Notes under the pieces: model-generated | The model's input: only the letters and a program-made list of their open reading frames with translations | Database searches by the model: none | Told to the model about the DNA's origin: nothing | NCBI GenBank assembly: GCA_905182455.1 | Contig: CAJJBJ010000004.1 | Span: 62,001 to 126,000 of the forward strand | Length of the DNA stretch: 64,000 nucleotides | Source of the DNA: an uncultured Planktomarina sp. | GTDB lineage: Bacteria > Pseudomonadota > Alphaproteobacteria > Rhodobacterales > Rhodobacteraceae | Direction of reading: 5' to 3' | Made by a program: the position numbers and the translations under genes | Shown: in pieces, positions 1 to 9,597 of the stretch | Position numbering within the stretch: position 1 is the first letter of the stretch | How the letters are laid out: every line of letters begins with the position of its first letter

Positions 1-194
1 TTTTGTCGTGTGTGGCCTTAGTGCAATTAGGGCGGCATCTGTCACCCACTTTAGATATTAATTTGTGTGAATGGCACCCTCATCGAGCGAAAAGTCTCGG
101 AAAGGCGGCTGATCATTGCATTTTTGACGTAATTGCGGCAAGGCAGGGCGAACGAGTCGTACACCTTACAAACTTGAAAGATCGATCCAAAACC

Positions 195-2423
195 ATGACA
201 AATATTGCATCGCCAGATATTATTTACACCAAAGTTGACGAAGCCCCACAGCTGGCTTCTGTTTCGCTTTTGCCTGTCATTCAATCTTTTGCATCCGCAG
301 CTGGGGTTTCAGTTGGGGTTAAGGATATTTCGCTTGCAGGCCGTATCATTGCGGCGTTTCCAGACAATTTGAGCGCGGATCAACGTCAAGCTGACGATCT
401 TGCTGAACTGGGCGAATTGGTCAAAAACCCAAATGCCAATGTTATCAAGCTTCCAAATATTTCGGCTTCGGCGCCTCAACTTATGGCGGCTATAAAGGAA
501 CTGCAGGACAAGGGCTACGCCATTCCTGACTATCCAGAGAATCCAAAAACCGTAGCGGAAAAAGCCATTCGCAACCGTTTTGATGCGATTAAAGGCTCGG
601 CGGTGAACCCGGTTCTGCGCGAAGGCAATTCGGATCGTCGTGCGGCTGTTGCCGTCAAAAATTACGCAATGTCCAACCCGCATTCGATGGGTGAATGGGT
701 GCCAGACAGCAAGACCGTTGTGTCTACCATGTCTAGCGATGATTTCTTTTCTAACGAAAAATCTGTCACGTTGACCGCAGAGCAAGCGGGTGCAGCACGA
801 ATTGAACTGGTGGCGCAAGATGGCAGCATCACTGTTCTGAAGGAGAGCGTCTCCTATAGTGCGGGCACTGTTGTGGATGCGACATTCATGTCGGGCCGTG
901 CGCTTGATTTGTTTTTGGCCGATCAGATTGAACAGACCAAAGCGGCTGGTGTTTTGTTCTCCATACACTTGAAGGCCACTATGATGAAGGTTTCTGACCC
1001 GATCATTTTTGGCCATGCGGTTAGGGTTTTTCTGCAACCGGTTTTTGATGCCTTTGGTGAAAAGCTGGCGGCAAGTGGCGTGAACCCAAATTCGGGTCTT
1101 GGGGCGCTGCTAGATCAAGTGGCTGATATGCCTGAGGCTGAAGAGATTTTGGCTGCAATCGCCGCGGTTATGGCGGATCGCCCGGCGCTTTATATGGTGA
1201 ACTCGGACAAAGGCATCACGAATTTGCACGTGCCGTCTGATGTTATTATTGACGCTTCCCTGCCGGCTTTGATCCGAGCAGGTGGCAAAGGATGGGGGCC
1301 AGATGGTGCCGCCGCTGATACAAACTGCGTCATTCCTGATAGCTCCTACGCTCCAATCTATGACGAGTCTGTTGAGTATTTCAAAGAAACCGGTGCTTTT
1401 GATCCGGCAACCGCGGGCACAGTTCAAAACGTGGGTCTTATGGCTCAAAAGGCTGAAGAATACGGCTCGCACCCGACAACCTTTGAAATTCCACATGATG
1501 GCACGGTGCGTATTGTTTTGGCTAATGGTGATATGTCGCTGACACATGAGGTTGTGGCAGGTGATATCTGGCGTTCGGCATCAACCAAACAAGCGCCCAT
1601 CGAAGATTGGGTGCAATTGGCCATCAGCCGTCAGAAATCTGAAGGCTGTCAGTCAATTTTCTGGCTCGACGAGAGCCGGGCGCATGATGCGGAGCTGCTC
1701 AAATATGTGACGCCAATCCTCGCGGCTGCCGCTGTTTCAGACAAGTTTCAAATTTTGACACCCCGCGCGGCCACACGTTTGTCTCTGGAAACCATCCGTC
1801 AGGGCAAAAACTCTATCGCCGTGACGGGCAATGTCCTGCGCGATTATCTCACAGATCTGTTCCCAATTTTGGAGCTTGGCACCTCAGCAAAAATGCTGTC
1901 GATCGTGAAGTTGATGAACGGTGGTGGCTTGTTTGAAACTGGGGCAGGCGGGTCCGCACCGAAGCATGTGCAGCAGTTGATGCAAGAAAACCATCTGCGT
2001 TGGGATTCACTTGGTGAATTTTGTGCGCTGGGTGAGAGCTTGAAGTTTTTGGCCGATACGAAAGCCAACGACAAAGCGCGAGTTCTCGGACGTGCGGTTG
2101 ATCGTGCGACTCAGGATATTCTGGATCGCAACAAATCACCACGGGCAAAAGTTGGTCAAACTGACAATCGCAGCAGCCACTACTACTTTGCACTCTATTG
2201 GTCACAGGCTTTGGCCACTCAGAACGAAGACCAAACCCTGATTGCCAAATTCGCGCCGATTGCTGTGGCATTGGCAGAAAACGAATCCCAGATTTTGGAA
2301 GAACTGGCTTCGAATGAGGGCAGCCCTGCCGATTTGGGCGGGTATTTTCTGACAGACGTGCAGAAAACCGAAAAAGTAATGCGCCCATCACAAACCTTGC
2401 TCCGTATACTCGGCGAACTCTAA
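195..2423 (+). CDS. icd: NADP-dependent isocitrate dehydrogenase, monomeric type
   Basis: Converts isocitrate to 2-oxoglutarate and CO2 with NADP+ in the TCA cycle; cytoplasmic. The 742-residue product matches the roughly 740-residue monomeric IDH family, not the 420-residue dimeric one. It carries the conserved block LREGNSDRRA (residues 141-150), part of the isocitrate/metal site region in this family. The frame is open to the left edge, but the ATG at 195 starts exactly where family members start (MTNIASPDII); the 64 upstream codons look non-coding. A perfect inverted repeat follows the stop. It stands alone. Identity is secure; the gene symbol is the generic one. Confidence 0.95.
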   Translation: MTNIASPDIIYTKVDEAPQLASVSLLPVIQSFASAAGVSVGVKDISLAGRIIAAFPDNLSADQRQADDLAELGELVKNPNANVIKLPNISASAPQLMAAIKELQDKGYAIPDYPENPKTVAEKAIRNRFDAIKGSAVNPVLREGNSDRRAAVAVKNYAMSNPHSMGEWVPDSKTVVSTMSSDDFFSNEKSVTLTAEQAGAARIELVAQDGSITVLKESVSYSAGTVVDATFMSGRALDLFLADQIEQTKAAGVLFSIHLKATMMKVSDPIIFGHAVRVFLQPVFDAFGEKLAASGVNPNSGLGALLDQVADMPEAEEILAAIAAVMADRPALYMVNSDKGITNLHVPSDVIIDASLPALIRAGGKGWGPDGAAADTNCVIPDSSYAPIYDESVEYFKETGAFDPATAGTVQNVGLMAQKAEEYGSHPTTFEIPHDGTVRIVLANGDMSLTHEVVAGDIWRSASTKQAPIEDWVQLAISRQKSEGCQSIFWLDESRAHDAELLKYVTPILAAAAVSDKFQILTPRAATRLSLETIRQGKNSIAVTGNVLRDYLTDLFPILELGTSAKMLSIVKLMNGGGLFETGAGGSAPKHVQQLMQENHLRWDSLGEFCALGESLKFLADTKANDKARVLGRAVDRATQDILDRNKSPRAKVGQTDNRSSHYYFALYWSQALATQNEDQTLIAKFAPIAVALAENESQILEELASNEGSPADLGGYFLTDVQKTEKVMRPSQTLLRILGEL

Positions 2424-3062
2424 GACTTCGATCTCCACCAAGCTTTGGTGGAGATTACCCCCATCTCCGATACTTTGGGATCATATCTGTAGTGGTAACG
2501 GGCGGTGAAGAGGGCAGACAGTTTCACTGATATGGTGAAATAAATCGACGCACATCAAAATCTTTTGGCCTCAGCCGCCGTTCACCCGTAATCACTGCGT
2601 ATGGTTGAGCAATCTATTTTTCTTAATTTAACCTTAAGTTTTCCACTCTGGCACCTCACCTCATTCCAATCGGACCAACGACAATCAATTAGGCCGGTGT
2701 TCTGGTAGGCGAGTTTTACGCGAATCTAAATTTTTCAGAATCTTGAGGCCTGGATTTTTTAGGCCGCCGCAAAATATAAATTAAGTGCATCAAATTTAAG
2801 CGGCGCCGTGAAGTTATGCGGAAAAACTAGCAACCACGCGCGTGGCCGCAAATAAAATTCTCTGATCCATTCACTTCGTGTAGGCATCGTTTGAAGGTGT
2901 AGTAGCTCAATTGAGCGTCTCAATGCCACGCGAGGGTGCAATCCTGGCAGATAACGACCCTCGCATGGCTGCAACATAGAGCTGCGTTATCAACATATCC
3001 CATTGTCTTGGCTTTGCCCAGCAATCTGGTTCGATGCGTGGCTAAAATAGGGGGATTATCCT
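2424..3062 (+). promoter_or_regulatory. Long leader/intergenic region upstream of urtA
   Basis: About 640 bases with no convincing gene. Besides the icd hairpin it holds a palindrome CCACGCGCGTGG near 2836, a perfect 12-bp palindrome GCTCAATTGAGC at 2905-2916 and an inverted repeat GCGAGGGT/ACCCTCGC (2930-2937 and 2957-2964, 19-base spacer). These would suit operators or a leader structure controlling the urt operon, which is commonly nitrogen-regulated. I found no clear sigma-54 (GG-N10-GC) promoter or NtrC box, so the regulator is unknown. Confidence 0.4.
2431..2455 (+). terminator. Hairpin just after icd
   Basis: A perfect 10-bp inverted repeat (ATCTCCACCA, 5-nt loop, TGGTGGAGAT) begins 7 bases after the icd stop codon. 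Position and symmetry suggest a transcript-ending or 3'-end-protecting hairpin. No run of T follows, so it is not a textbook intrinsic terminator. Confidence 0.55.
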
Positions 3063-4358
3063 TTGAATATCCGTACAACTCTGCTTTCAACCATTTCCGC
3101 AAGCGTCCTTTCAATGGCAGGTAGCGCCGTCCTAGCTGGCAGCCACTGTGAAGCGCCTATAAAAGTTGGCGTGCTGCATTCCCTTTCAGGTTCGATGGCG
3201 ATTTCTGAAACAACATTGAAAGATGTCATGCTAATGTTAATAGAACAGCAAAACGCCAAGGGCGGCGTGCTGGGCTGTGAATTGGAGGCAATCGTTGTAG
3301 ACCCTGCTTCCGATTGGCCATTATTTGCAGAAAAAGCACGCGAACTTTTGACCGTTCATGATGTTGATGTTATTTTTGGAAACTGGACATCTGTGTCACG
3401 CAAATCGGTTTTGCCGGTAATAGAAGAGCTCAACGGCTTACTATTTTATCCTGTGCAATATGAGGGTGAAGAAAGCTCTAAAAATGTATTCTACACCGGC
3501 GCCGCACCAAACCAGCAAGCCATTCCTGCGACCGATTACTTTCTAGAGGAACTTGGCGTTCAGAAATTTGCATTGCTTGGCACGGACTATGTATATCCGC
3601 GCACAACGAACAATATTCTTGAGCAATACCTGAAAGATAACGGCATTTCTGCTGAAGATATTTTTGTGAATTATACACCATTCGGACATTCTGATTGGGC
3701 AACAATTGTTGCTGATGTTGTGGCTTTGGGTGAAGACGGCAAACAGGTTGGCGTGATTTCTACAATTAACGGTGATGCTAATATTGGTTTCTACAAAGAG
3801 CTCGCTTCGGCGGGTATCTCCGCTGATGACATTCCCGTTGTTGCGTTCTCGGTCGGTGAAGAAGAACTGTCTGGCCTAGATACGACAAATCTAGTTGGCC
3901 ACTTAGCTGCATGGAATTATTTCCAGTCGGCTGAATCGACAGCAAATGAAGAGTTCATCGCCGCGTGGAAAGCTTTTGCCGGCGAAGAGCGCGTGACTAA
4001 CGACCCAATGGAGGCTCATTATATCGGGTTTAACATGTGGGTAAATGCGGCGACTACGGCCAAAACTACAGATGTGGATGCAGTTCGTACGGCCATGTAC
4101 GGTCAAGAATTTCCAAATCTGACGGGTGGCACTGCTGTTATGTTGTCGAATCACCACTTGGCAAAACCAGTATTAATAGGTGAAATTGCTGCGGACGGTC
4201 AGTTCGATATTATTAGCCAGACCACAGAGGTTCTGGGCGATGCTTGGACAGATTTTTTGCCAGCCTCAGCTGTCTTGAAATCAGATTGGAAAGACCTTGG
4301 TTGCGGAATGTATAACACTGAAACCGAAACCTGTGTGCAGTTGACGTCTAACTACTAA
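3063..4358 (+). CDS. urtA: Urea ABC transporter, substrate-binding protein UrtA
   Basis: Periplasmic urea-binding protein of the UrtABCDE importer. The 431-residue product begins with a Sec-type signal peptide (residues 1-25: Arg-4, hydrophobic core, SAVLA). It continues with the UrtA hallmark APIKVGVLHSLSGSMAISE (about 31-49), the start of the type I periplasmic-binding fold. The start is a TTG at 3063 with a purine-rich AGGGGG about 8 bases upstream; this is the only start giving a proper signal peptide. It is first in urtABCDE, and a strong hairpin separates it from urtB, a common way to keep binding protein in excess over permease. Confidence 0.95.
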   Translation: MNIRTTLLSTISASVLSMAGSAVLAGSHCEAPIKVGVLHSLSGSMAISETTLKDVMLMLIEQQNAKGGVLGCELEAIVVDPASDWPLFAEKARELLTVHDVDVIFGNWTSVSRKSVLPVIEELNGLLFYPVQYEGEESSKNVFYTGAAPNQQAIPATDYFLEELGVQKFALLGTDYVYPRTTNNILEQYLKDNGISAEDIFVNYTPFGHSDWATIVADVVALGEDGKQVGVISTINGDANIGFYKELASAGISADDIPVVAFSVGEEELSGLDTTNLVGHLAAWNYFQSAESTANEEFIAAWKAFAGEERVTNDPMEAHYIGFNMWVNAATTAKTTDVDAVRTAMYGQEFPNLTGGTAVMLSNHHLAKPVLIGEIAADGQFDIISQTTEVLGDAWTDFLPASAVLKSDWKDLGCGMYNTETETCVQLTSNY

Positions 4359-4367
4359 ACACTCTTC

Positions 4368-4397
4368 GCAGGTGCATAGGGATCCCTATGCGCCTGC
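4368..4397 (+). promoter_or_regulatory. Intercistronic hairpin between urtA and urtB
   Basis: Two 15-base arms (4368-4382 and 4383-4397) pair with one wobble/mismatch and almost no loop, centred on GGGATCCC. It lies 9 bases after the urtA stop and 25 bases before the urtB start, with no T-run. Such structures between a binding-protein gene and its permease gene usually protect the upstream mRNA or terminate part of the transcripts. That role is inferred from position. Confidence 0.65.
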
Positions 4398-4422
4398 CTC
4401 TCCACATATGTGAAAGAAGCTT

Positions 4423-6348
4423 ATGCGCTCTACAATTCTTGCGGTGATGCTTTGGGTGTCTGTCGCTTCTATGGCCCTGGGTCAAAATCTGCAACCAATT
4501 CTACAACGTTATGCGGAAGAAATTGCAAAGCCGTCACGCAATTCCGTTGGGCAAGCACTCCGCGCAATTGCAGCGTCACGCGCGCCGCAAACCGCCGTGT
4601 TTCTGGAACAGTGGTCCGAGAAAAATGTGTGGCAAGGGCAGGACGGTAAATTTTACTTAGGCACCATGTCAGATGACAGTTTGGACTTGCGCGACATTGA
4701 CACAGACTTGGTAATTTCCGGGCGTAAGGGGGATTATAAGCAACTCAAACCCAATGGTGGGGTGCGGCGCTTGATCGGAACCGCTCTGGTGGAGTTTCAG
4801 TTAACTGATCCTGATTTGGTCCGCCGTGAAACTGCTGTCGTCTCAATCGCACGGCGACCGGAGGCCGCGCAATTGACCCCTCTGTTGGCCTCCATCGCCA
4901 ACGAAGTTAATCAAGATTTAAAGCTGCGAAAAACACAACTTGCCAATTTAATGTCAGCGCTATTCGCGGTGTCTGCCGTTGATAGGATTACGGCCATCAC
5001 CAGCCTCTCCAATGCCTCCTCGGTCGAGGCTCGGGCTGTTCTGAACCAAATTTTAAGTAAATCGAGTGATGTTGCCGGCACGCTTCCAGAGGGAAACATT
5101 GCGTCTATTCTCAATCAATTCGAGGCCCCTGAAGACGCATATGCGGCATTGGTCTCTGCCAATCTTGCGCCTGCACGGCAATCACAATCTGATATCAAAC
5201 GTGCCCTTGAGGACCATATCAAAGGGGGCCGCATCGGTGGTTTTCCACTGGGGCAGATGGACGACCCCCTCAAAAGGGCCGCCGCTTATGCTGCGCTGTC
5301 TCGGGAGGGTCTTGTCCCTGTGCTTGTTACGGACGCCGCCATGGCGACGACACTAAGGGATTACATATTTTTTGAGATATACGACGAACCAAACCAAAAT
5401 ATTACGGAAGCGGCCAAAGCTGCGCAAGCTTTGGTCGACACTCGTGTCGCGACGGGGCAGGTAGTTGACTTGACGCTCGACGCGCTTTCCCTGGCCTCGA
5501 TTTTCTTTCTTGCGGCCATCGGTCTCGCGATCACCTTTGGCGTGATGGGCGTCATCAACATGGCGCATGGTGAATTTATTATGATGGGCGCTTACACGGG
5601 CTATGTGGTGCAGTTGATCATCCCCAATTACACGGTGGCGATCTTTCTCGCTTTGCCCTTGGCCTTTGCGGTGACCTTCGGGGCAGGAGTTGTCATGGAG
5701 CGGTTGGTGATCCGGCGGTTGTATCACCGGCCTTTGGAAACTCTACTTGCAACCTTTGGGATTTCCATTTCATTGCAGCAGTTGGCTAAAAATATCTTTG
5801 GAACCCAAGCCCGCCCCTTGACCTCACCAGATTGGCTTGCAGGGGCTTGGGTGTTCAATGATGTGATCCAAATCAGCTATATCCGAATCGCTATTTTCGT
5901 TATGGCTTTGATGTTCCTAGGGCTTATTATCTATATTTTGAAGCGTACGCGTTTGGGGTTGGAGGTGCGGGCTGTGACGCAAAACCCGGGCATGGCTTCA
6001 TCGATGGGGATCAACCCTGACCGGATCAATATGTTAACCTTTGGGCTTGGCTCAGGCATTGCTGGCATCGCAGGCGTTGCGATTGGGCTTTACGCCAAAG
6101 TCACGTCAGAAATGGGGTCCGATTATATTGTGCAAAGCTTCATGACTGTAGTAGTCGGAGGCGTTGGTAATGTCTGGGGAACCTTGGCGGGTGCTGCGAT
6201 GATTGGCTTTGGTCAAAAGGGTATAGAATGGCTGAACCCATCGAATACTTTGGCGGCGCAAACCTATATGATCTTATTCGTCATCTTGTTCATTCAATTT
6301 CGACCTAAGGGCATTGTTGCCCTTAAAGGTCGTGCGGCGGGAGATTGA
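4423..6348 (+). CDS. urtB: Urea ABC transporter, permease UrtB
   Basis: First inner-membrane permease of the urea importer. At 641 residues it is the long form typical of UrtB. It has a signal-like N-terminus (residues 1-21), then an extended soluble region up to about residue 345, then the branched-chain amino acid-type permease domain with multiple membrane helices. The conserved GVMGVINMAHGEFIMMGAYT segment marks the permease start (about residue 376 on) and a FRPKGIVALKGR end is typical of LivH-like permeases. A GAAAG ribosome site precedes ATG 4423. Its stop overlaps the urtC translation start region, so the two are translationally coupled. Confidence 0.94.
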   Translation: MRSTILAVMLWVSVASMALGQNLQPILQRYAEEIAKPSRNSVGQALRAIAASRAPQTAVFLEQWSEKNVWQGQDGKFYLGTMSDDSLDLRDIDTDLVISGRKGDYKQLKPNGGVRRLIGTALVEFQLTDPDLVRRETAVVSIARRPEAAQLTPLLASIANEVNQDLKLRKTQLANLMSALFAVSAVDRITAITSLSNASSVEARAVLNQILSKSSDVAGTLPEGNIASILNQFEAPEDAYAALVSANLAPARQSQSDIKRALEDHIKGGRIGGFPLGQMDDPLKRAAAYAALSREGLVPVLVTDAAMATTLRDYIFFEIYDEPNQNITEAAKAAQALVDTRVATGQVVDLTLDALSLASIFFLAAIGLAITFGVMGVINMAHGEFIMMGAYTGYVVQLIIPNYTVAIFLALPLAFAVTFGAGVVMERLVIRRLYHRPLETLLATFGISISLQQLAKNIFGTQARPLTSPDWLAGAWVFNDVIQISYIRIAIFVMALMFLGLIIYILKRTRLGLEVRAVTQNPGMASSMGINPDRINMLTFGLGSGIAGIAGVAIGLYAKVTSEMGSDYIVQSFMTVVVGGVGNVWGTLAGAAMIGFGQKGIEWLNPSNTLAAQTYMILFVILFIQFRPKGIVALKGRAAGD

Positions 6349-6350
6349 CT

Positions 6351-7526
6351 GTGAGCCAATCCTTTATTGCTAGAAATCCCTCCGTACTGTGGTTCCTGCT
6401 TTTATTGGCGGTGTTTACCATTTGTATTTCTGTGCTCAGTGAAGCCGCCGGTAGTTCTGTAGTCTCGACATCCTTTCTCAAAACGCTTGGCAAGACGCTT
6501 TGCCTCTGCCTGGTTGCCGTGGCGATGGATGTTGTTTGGGGCTATTGTGGTATTCTCAGCCTTGGACATTTTGCGTTTTTCGGAATTGGTGGTTACGCAA
6601 TCGGGATGTGGTTGATGTATGAACGCACCAAAGACATTGTCATTGCGTCGCTGGACAACAATATTCTGCCTGCCACCCCCGACGAGATCACCCAGGCCAT
6701 TGGGTCGCAGATTTTTGGTGTTGTTGGCAGTGCAGATTTTCCGATGATTTGGGCTTTTTCACATTCGTTGACTTTGCAACTTTTAGCCGTGGTCCTGGTT
6801 CCAGGCATCTTGGCACTTATTTTTGGCTGGTTAGCATTTCGTAGTCGTGTTGCGGGGGTTTATCTGTCTATTTTGACCCAAGCCATGACCCTAGCCTTGG
6901 CGCTTTACTTTTTTCAAAATGACTCTGGTCTGCGAGGCAATAACGGCTTGTCTGGGTTGCAAAACATACCTGGGTTGGAAGATGTATCGCAGGCGACTTT
7001 ATCTTTGTGGTTTTTCTGGGCATCTGCCGTGGCGCTAGGTGCGGGGTATCTGATGTTTGCGGGAATGATTTCAGGAAAATTTGGCTCCGTGATCCGAGCC
7101 ATTCGCGACAATGAAGCCCGGGTGCGATTTTTGGGATATCATGTTGAAAGCTACAAGCTGTTTATCTTTACTGTGACGGCCATGGTAGCGGGCATCGCAG
7201 GGGCATTGTATTACCCGCAGGCCGGCATCATCAATCCTGCAGAGATTGCTCCCATCGCGTCGATCTATCTCGCGGTTTGGGTGGCCATCGGTGGCCGTGG
7301 GCGGCTTTATGGGGCGGTCATCGGCGCGGCTCTCGTGTCTCTTATGTCGTCATGGTTTACGGGCGGCAGCGCGCCCAATATTAACCTCGGGTTTTATAGT
7401 CTGCAATGGACCGACTGGTGGTTGGTTCTGTTGGGGCTGGCCTTCGTCTCTGTCACCTTGTTTTCTCCCAAGGGGATTGGTGGCCTTTTTGATCTCTGGC
7501 CCAGCCGCAAGGGGGATGGTGCGTGA
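6351..7526 (+). CDS. urtC: Urea ABC transporter, permease UrtC
   Basis: Second inner-membrane permease of the urea importer (LivM-like), 391 residues and mostly hydrophobic. It contains the family motif VWGYCGILSLGHFAFFGIGG (about residues 62-81) and ends FSPKGIGGLFDL. The frame also opens with TTG at 6345. The GTG at 6351 is preferred because GGGAG at 6339-6343 then sits 7 bases upstream, whereas only 1 base would separate it from the TTG. It starts 3 bases after the urtB stop and overlaps urtD by GTGA. Confidence 0.93.
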   Translation: MSQSFIARNPSVLWFLLLLAVFTICISVLSEAAGSSVVSTSFLKTLGKTLCLCLVAVAMDVVWGYCGILSLGHFAFFGIGGYAIGMWLMYERTKDIVIASLDNNILPATPDEITQAIGSQIFGVVGSADFPMIWAFSHSLTLQLLAVVLVPGILALIFGWLAFRSRVAGVYLSILTQAMTLALALYFFQNDSGLRGNNGLSGLQNIPGLEDVSQATLSLWFFWASAVALGAGYLMFAGMISGKFGSVIRAIRDNEARVRFLGYHVESYKLFIFTVTAMVAGIAGALYYPQAGIINPAEIAPIASIYLAVWVAIGGRGRLYGAVIGAALVSLMSSWFTGGSAPNINLGFYSLQWTDWWLVLLGLAFVSVTLFSPKGIGGLFDLWPSRKGDGA

Positions 7527-8263
7527 ATACGCTTCTTGAAGTCTCAGGGGTGAGCGTCAGCTTTGACGGGTTTAAGGCGATCAATAATCTGTCAATGCAG
7601 ATCGGGGAACCAGAATTGCGCGCCATCATCGGGCCGAACGGTGCTGGTAAAACCACCTTCATGGATATTGTGACTGGGAAAACCAAGCCCGATGAGGGCA
7701 GGGTAATCTGGGGCAAAAAGTCCATTTCTCTTCTCGACATGAGTGAAAGTCAAATTGCTCAGGCAGGCATTGGCCGGAAGTTTCAAAAACCGACGGTTTT
7801 TGAGTCGCAGAGCGTCCGTGAAAACATCACTATGTCATTGAAAAATCCACGCCGCCCGTTTGACTTGCTGTTCAGCCGGGCTGCTGCCGATACCGAGGGT
7901 CGGGTGCGTGGGGTCAGCGATGAAATAGGTCTCACAGATGTGCTGGATCAAAATTCAGGTGCGTTGAGCCATGGGCAAAAGCAATGGCTGGAAATCGGCA
8001 TGTTACTTGCGCAAGATCCGAGGCTGCTTTTGGTCGATGAGCCTGCCGCGGGCATGTCGCTTGAAGAGCGTGAGCATACCACTGAGCTGTTGGTTAGGGC
8101 CGCCAAAACGCGTGCGGTACTGGTGGTGGAGCATGATATGGATTTTGTGCGCCGCCTGAATTGTCGGGTCACGGTCTTGCACCAAGGATCTGTCTTGGCC
8201 GAAGGGTCGCTGGACCATGTCACACAAAATAAAGACGTCATTGACGTTTATTTGGGACGATAG
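7523..8263 (+). CDS. urtD: Urea ABC transporter, ATP-binding protein UrtD
   Basis: One of two ATPases powering urea import; cytoplasmic, bound to UrtB/UrtC. Motifs in 246 residues: Walker A GPNGAGKT (37-44), an ABC signature in the variant LSHGQ (148-152) usual for UrtD/LivG, and Walker B LLLVDEP (168-174). The GTG start overlaps the urtC stop (GTGA). The next gene, urtE, begins 2 bases after its stop. Confidence 0.95.
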   Translation: MNTLLEVSGVSVSFDGFKAINNLSMQIGEPELRAIIGPNGAGKTTFMDIVTGKTKPDEGRVIWGKKSISLLDMSESQIAQAGIGRKFQKPTVFESQSVRENITMSLKNPRRPFDLLFSRAAADTEGRVRGVSDEIGLTDVLDQNSGALSHGQKQWLEIGMLLAQDPRLLLVDEPAAGMSLEEREHTTELLVRAAKTRAVLVVEHDMDFVRRLNCRVTVLHQGSVLAEGSLDHVTQNKDVIDVYLGR

Positions 8264-8265
8264 AT

Positions 8266-8961
8266 ATGCTGGATATTCAAAATCTCACGCTGAAATACGG
8301 GCAAAGCCAAATCTTGAATAACATGCACCTCACCGCACGTGCTGGTGAAGTCTCGGTTGTGATGGGTACGAATGGTGTTGGTAAAACCAGTCTTCTAAAA
8401 GCCATCGCAGGTCGCCACGCTTATAGCCAAGGTACGATCATGCTGGATGGTTCAGGTCTGCACCATGTGAGCCCTTTTGAGGCCGCAAAGGCAGGGATTG
8501 CCTATGTACCGCAAGGGCGTGAAGTGTTTCCATTGATGACGGTTACCGAAAACCTTCAAACTGGGTTCGCCTGTCTCGACAAGGCGGCGCACAGCATTCC
8601 TGATCACATATATGACCTGTTCCCAGTTTTGCACGATATGGCTGATAGGCGGGGCGGAGATTTGTCGGGCGGCCAGCAACAACAGTTGGCAATCGCGCGC
8701 GCTTTGATCACACGGCCGAAGGTTTTGCTCTTGGATGAGCCAACAGAAGGCATTCAACCCAATATCATCCAACAGATTGGCCGCGTGATCCGTATTCTTT
8801 GCGATCAAGGAGACATGGCGATTGTCTTGGTTGAGCAGTTTTTTGACTTTGCTTTTGAGCTTGGCGACACGTTTACAGTGATGAAGCGCGGCGCGGTTTT
8901 GTTCAACCAGCGGGCTGATGGTTTGGACCGAGATACGCTATATCAACAGGTGATCGTCTAA
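8266..8961 (+). CDS. urtE: Urea ABC transporter, ATP-binding protein UrtE
   Basis: Second ATPase of the urea importer (LivF-like), 231 residues. Motifs: Walker A GTNGVGKT (34-41), signature LSGGQ (133-137), Walker B LLLDEP (154-159) followed by the LivF/UrtE-style TEGIQPNII. It is the last gene of urtABCDE. Its TAA overlaps the stop codon of ureG on the other strand, so the import and urease operons are convergent with no room for a terminator between them. Confidence 0.95.
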   Translation: MLDIQNLTLKYGQSQILNNMHLTARAGEVSVVMGTNGVGKTSLLKAIAGRHAYSQGTIMLDGSGLHHVSPFEAAKAGIAYVPQGREVFPLMTVTENLQTGFACLDKAAHSIPDHIYDLFPVLHDMADRRGGDLSGGQQQQLAIARALITRPKVLLLDEPTEGIQPNIIQQIGRVIRILCDQGDMAIVLVEQFFDFAFELGDTFTVMKRGAVLFNQRADGLDRDTLYQQVIV

Positions 8962-9584
8962 GCTGGGGGTAGGTCAAATCCACCGATGCTCGCCAAAAGA
9001 TGGATCACATCAGCCGCTCCATTGCCGCAGCGCAGATTGGTAAACACAAAGGGTTTGTCCCCGCGCATACGCTTTGCGTCCCGGTCCATAACGTCCAAAG
9101 AGGCGCCCACATGAGGGGCAAGGTCAATTTTGTTGATCACCAAAATATCTGATTTTGTGATCGCAGGCCCCCCCTTGCGCGGTATTTCTTCGCCTGCCGC
9201 CACATCGATCACATAGACCGTCACGTCAGCGAGCTCCGGGCTGAAAGTTGCAGAAAGATTGTCGCCGCCACTTTCAATAAGAACGATTTCAACATCTGGA
9301 TGACGGCTTCGCATTTCCGCAATGGCTGCAAGATTGATCGACGCATCCTCACGAATCGCCGTATGGGGGCAGCCGCCCGTCTCTACGCCGATGACGCGAT
9401 CCTGTGGCAAGATCTGCATGCGCATCAAAGCCTCGGCATCTTCTTGAGTGTAGATATCATTAGTGATGACCCCGATAGACATATAGGGGTGTAAAATCCT
9501 TGCTAAGGCCGCGGTGAGCGTCGTTTTTCCCGCCCCAACAGGGCCGCCAATTCCAATGCGCAGGGGGCCGTTTTGCGATGCCAT
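8958..9584 (-). CDS. ureG: Urease accessory GTPase UreG
   Basis: GTPase that drives nickel insertion into apo-urease with UreD/UreF. The 208-residue product has the P-loop [10 protein letters not shown] (13-22), the metal-binding Cys-Pro-His motif (72-74) and the conserved [17 protein letters not shown] block. The frame is open further upstream, but ATG 9584 has AAGGA about 7 bases before it and matches the normal N-terminus. It is the last gene of ureDABCEFG, 13 bases after ureF. Confidence 0.95.
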   Translation of the reverse strand: MASQNGPLRIGIGGPVGAGKTTLTAALARILHPYMSIGVITNDIYTQEDAEALMRMQILPQDRVIGVETGGCPHTAIREDASINLAAIAEMRSRHPDVEIVLIESGGDNLSATFSPELADVTVYVIDVAAGEEIPRKGGPAITKSDILVINKIDLAPHVGASLDVMDRDAKRMRGDKPFVFTNLRCGNGAADVIHLLASIGGFDLPPA

Positions 9585-9597
9585 GATGGATCCTTTT

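Noticed and set aside
2640-2700. Sigma-54 promoter upstream of urtA
   Set aside because: Sites near TGGCACCTC do not keep the GG-N10-GC spacing.
3001-3062. tRNA-like GGTTCGA sequence before urtA
   Set aside because: No matching cloverleaf arms around it.
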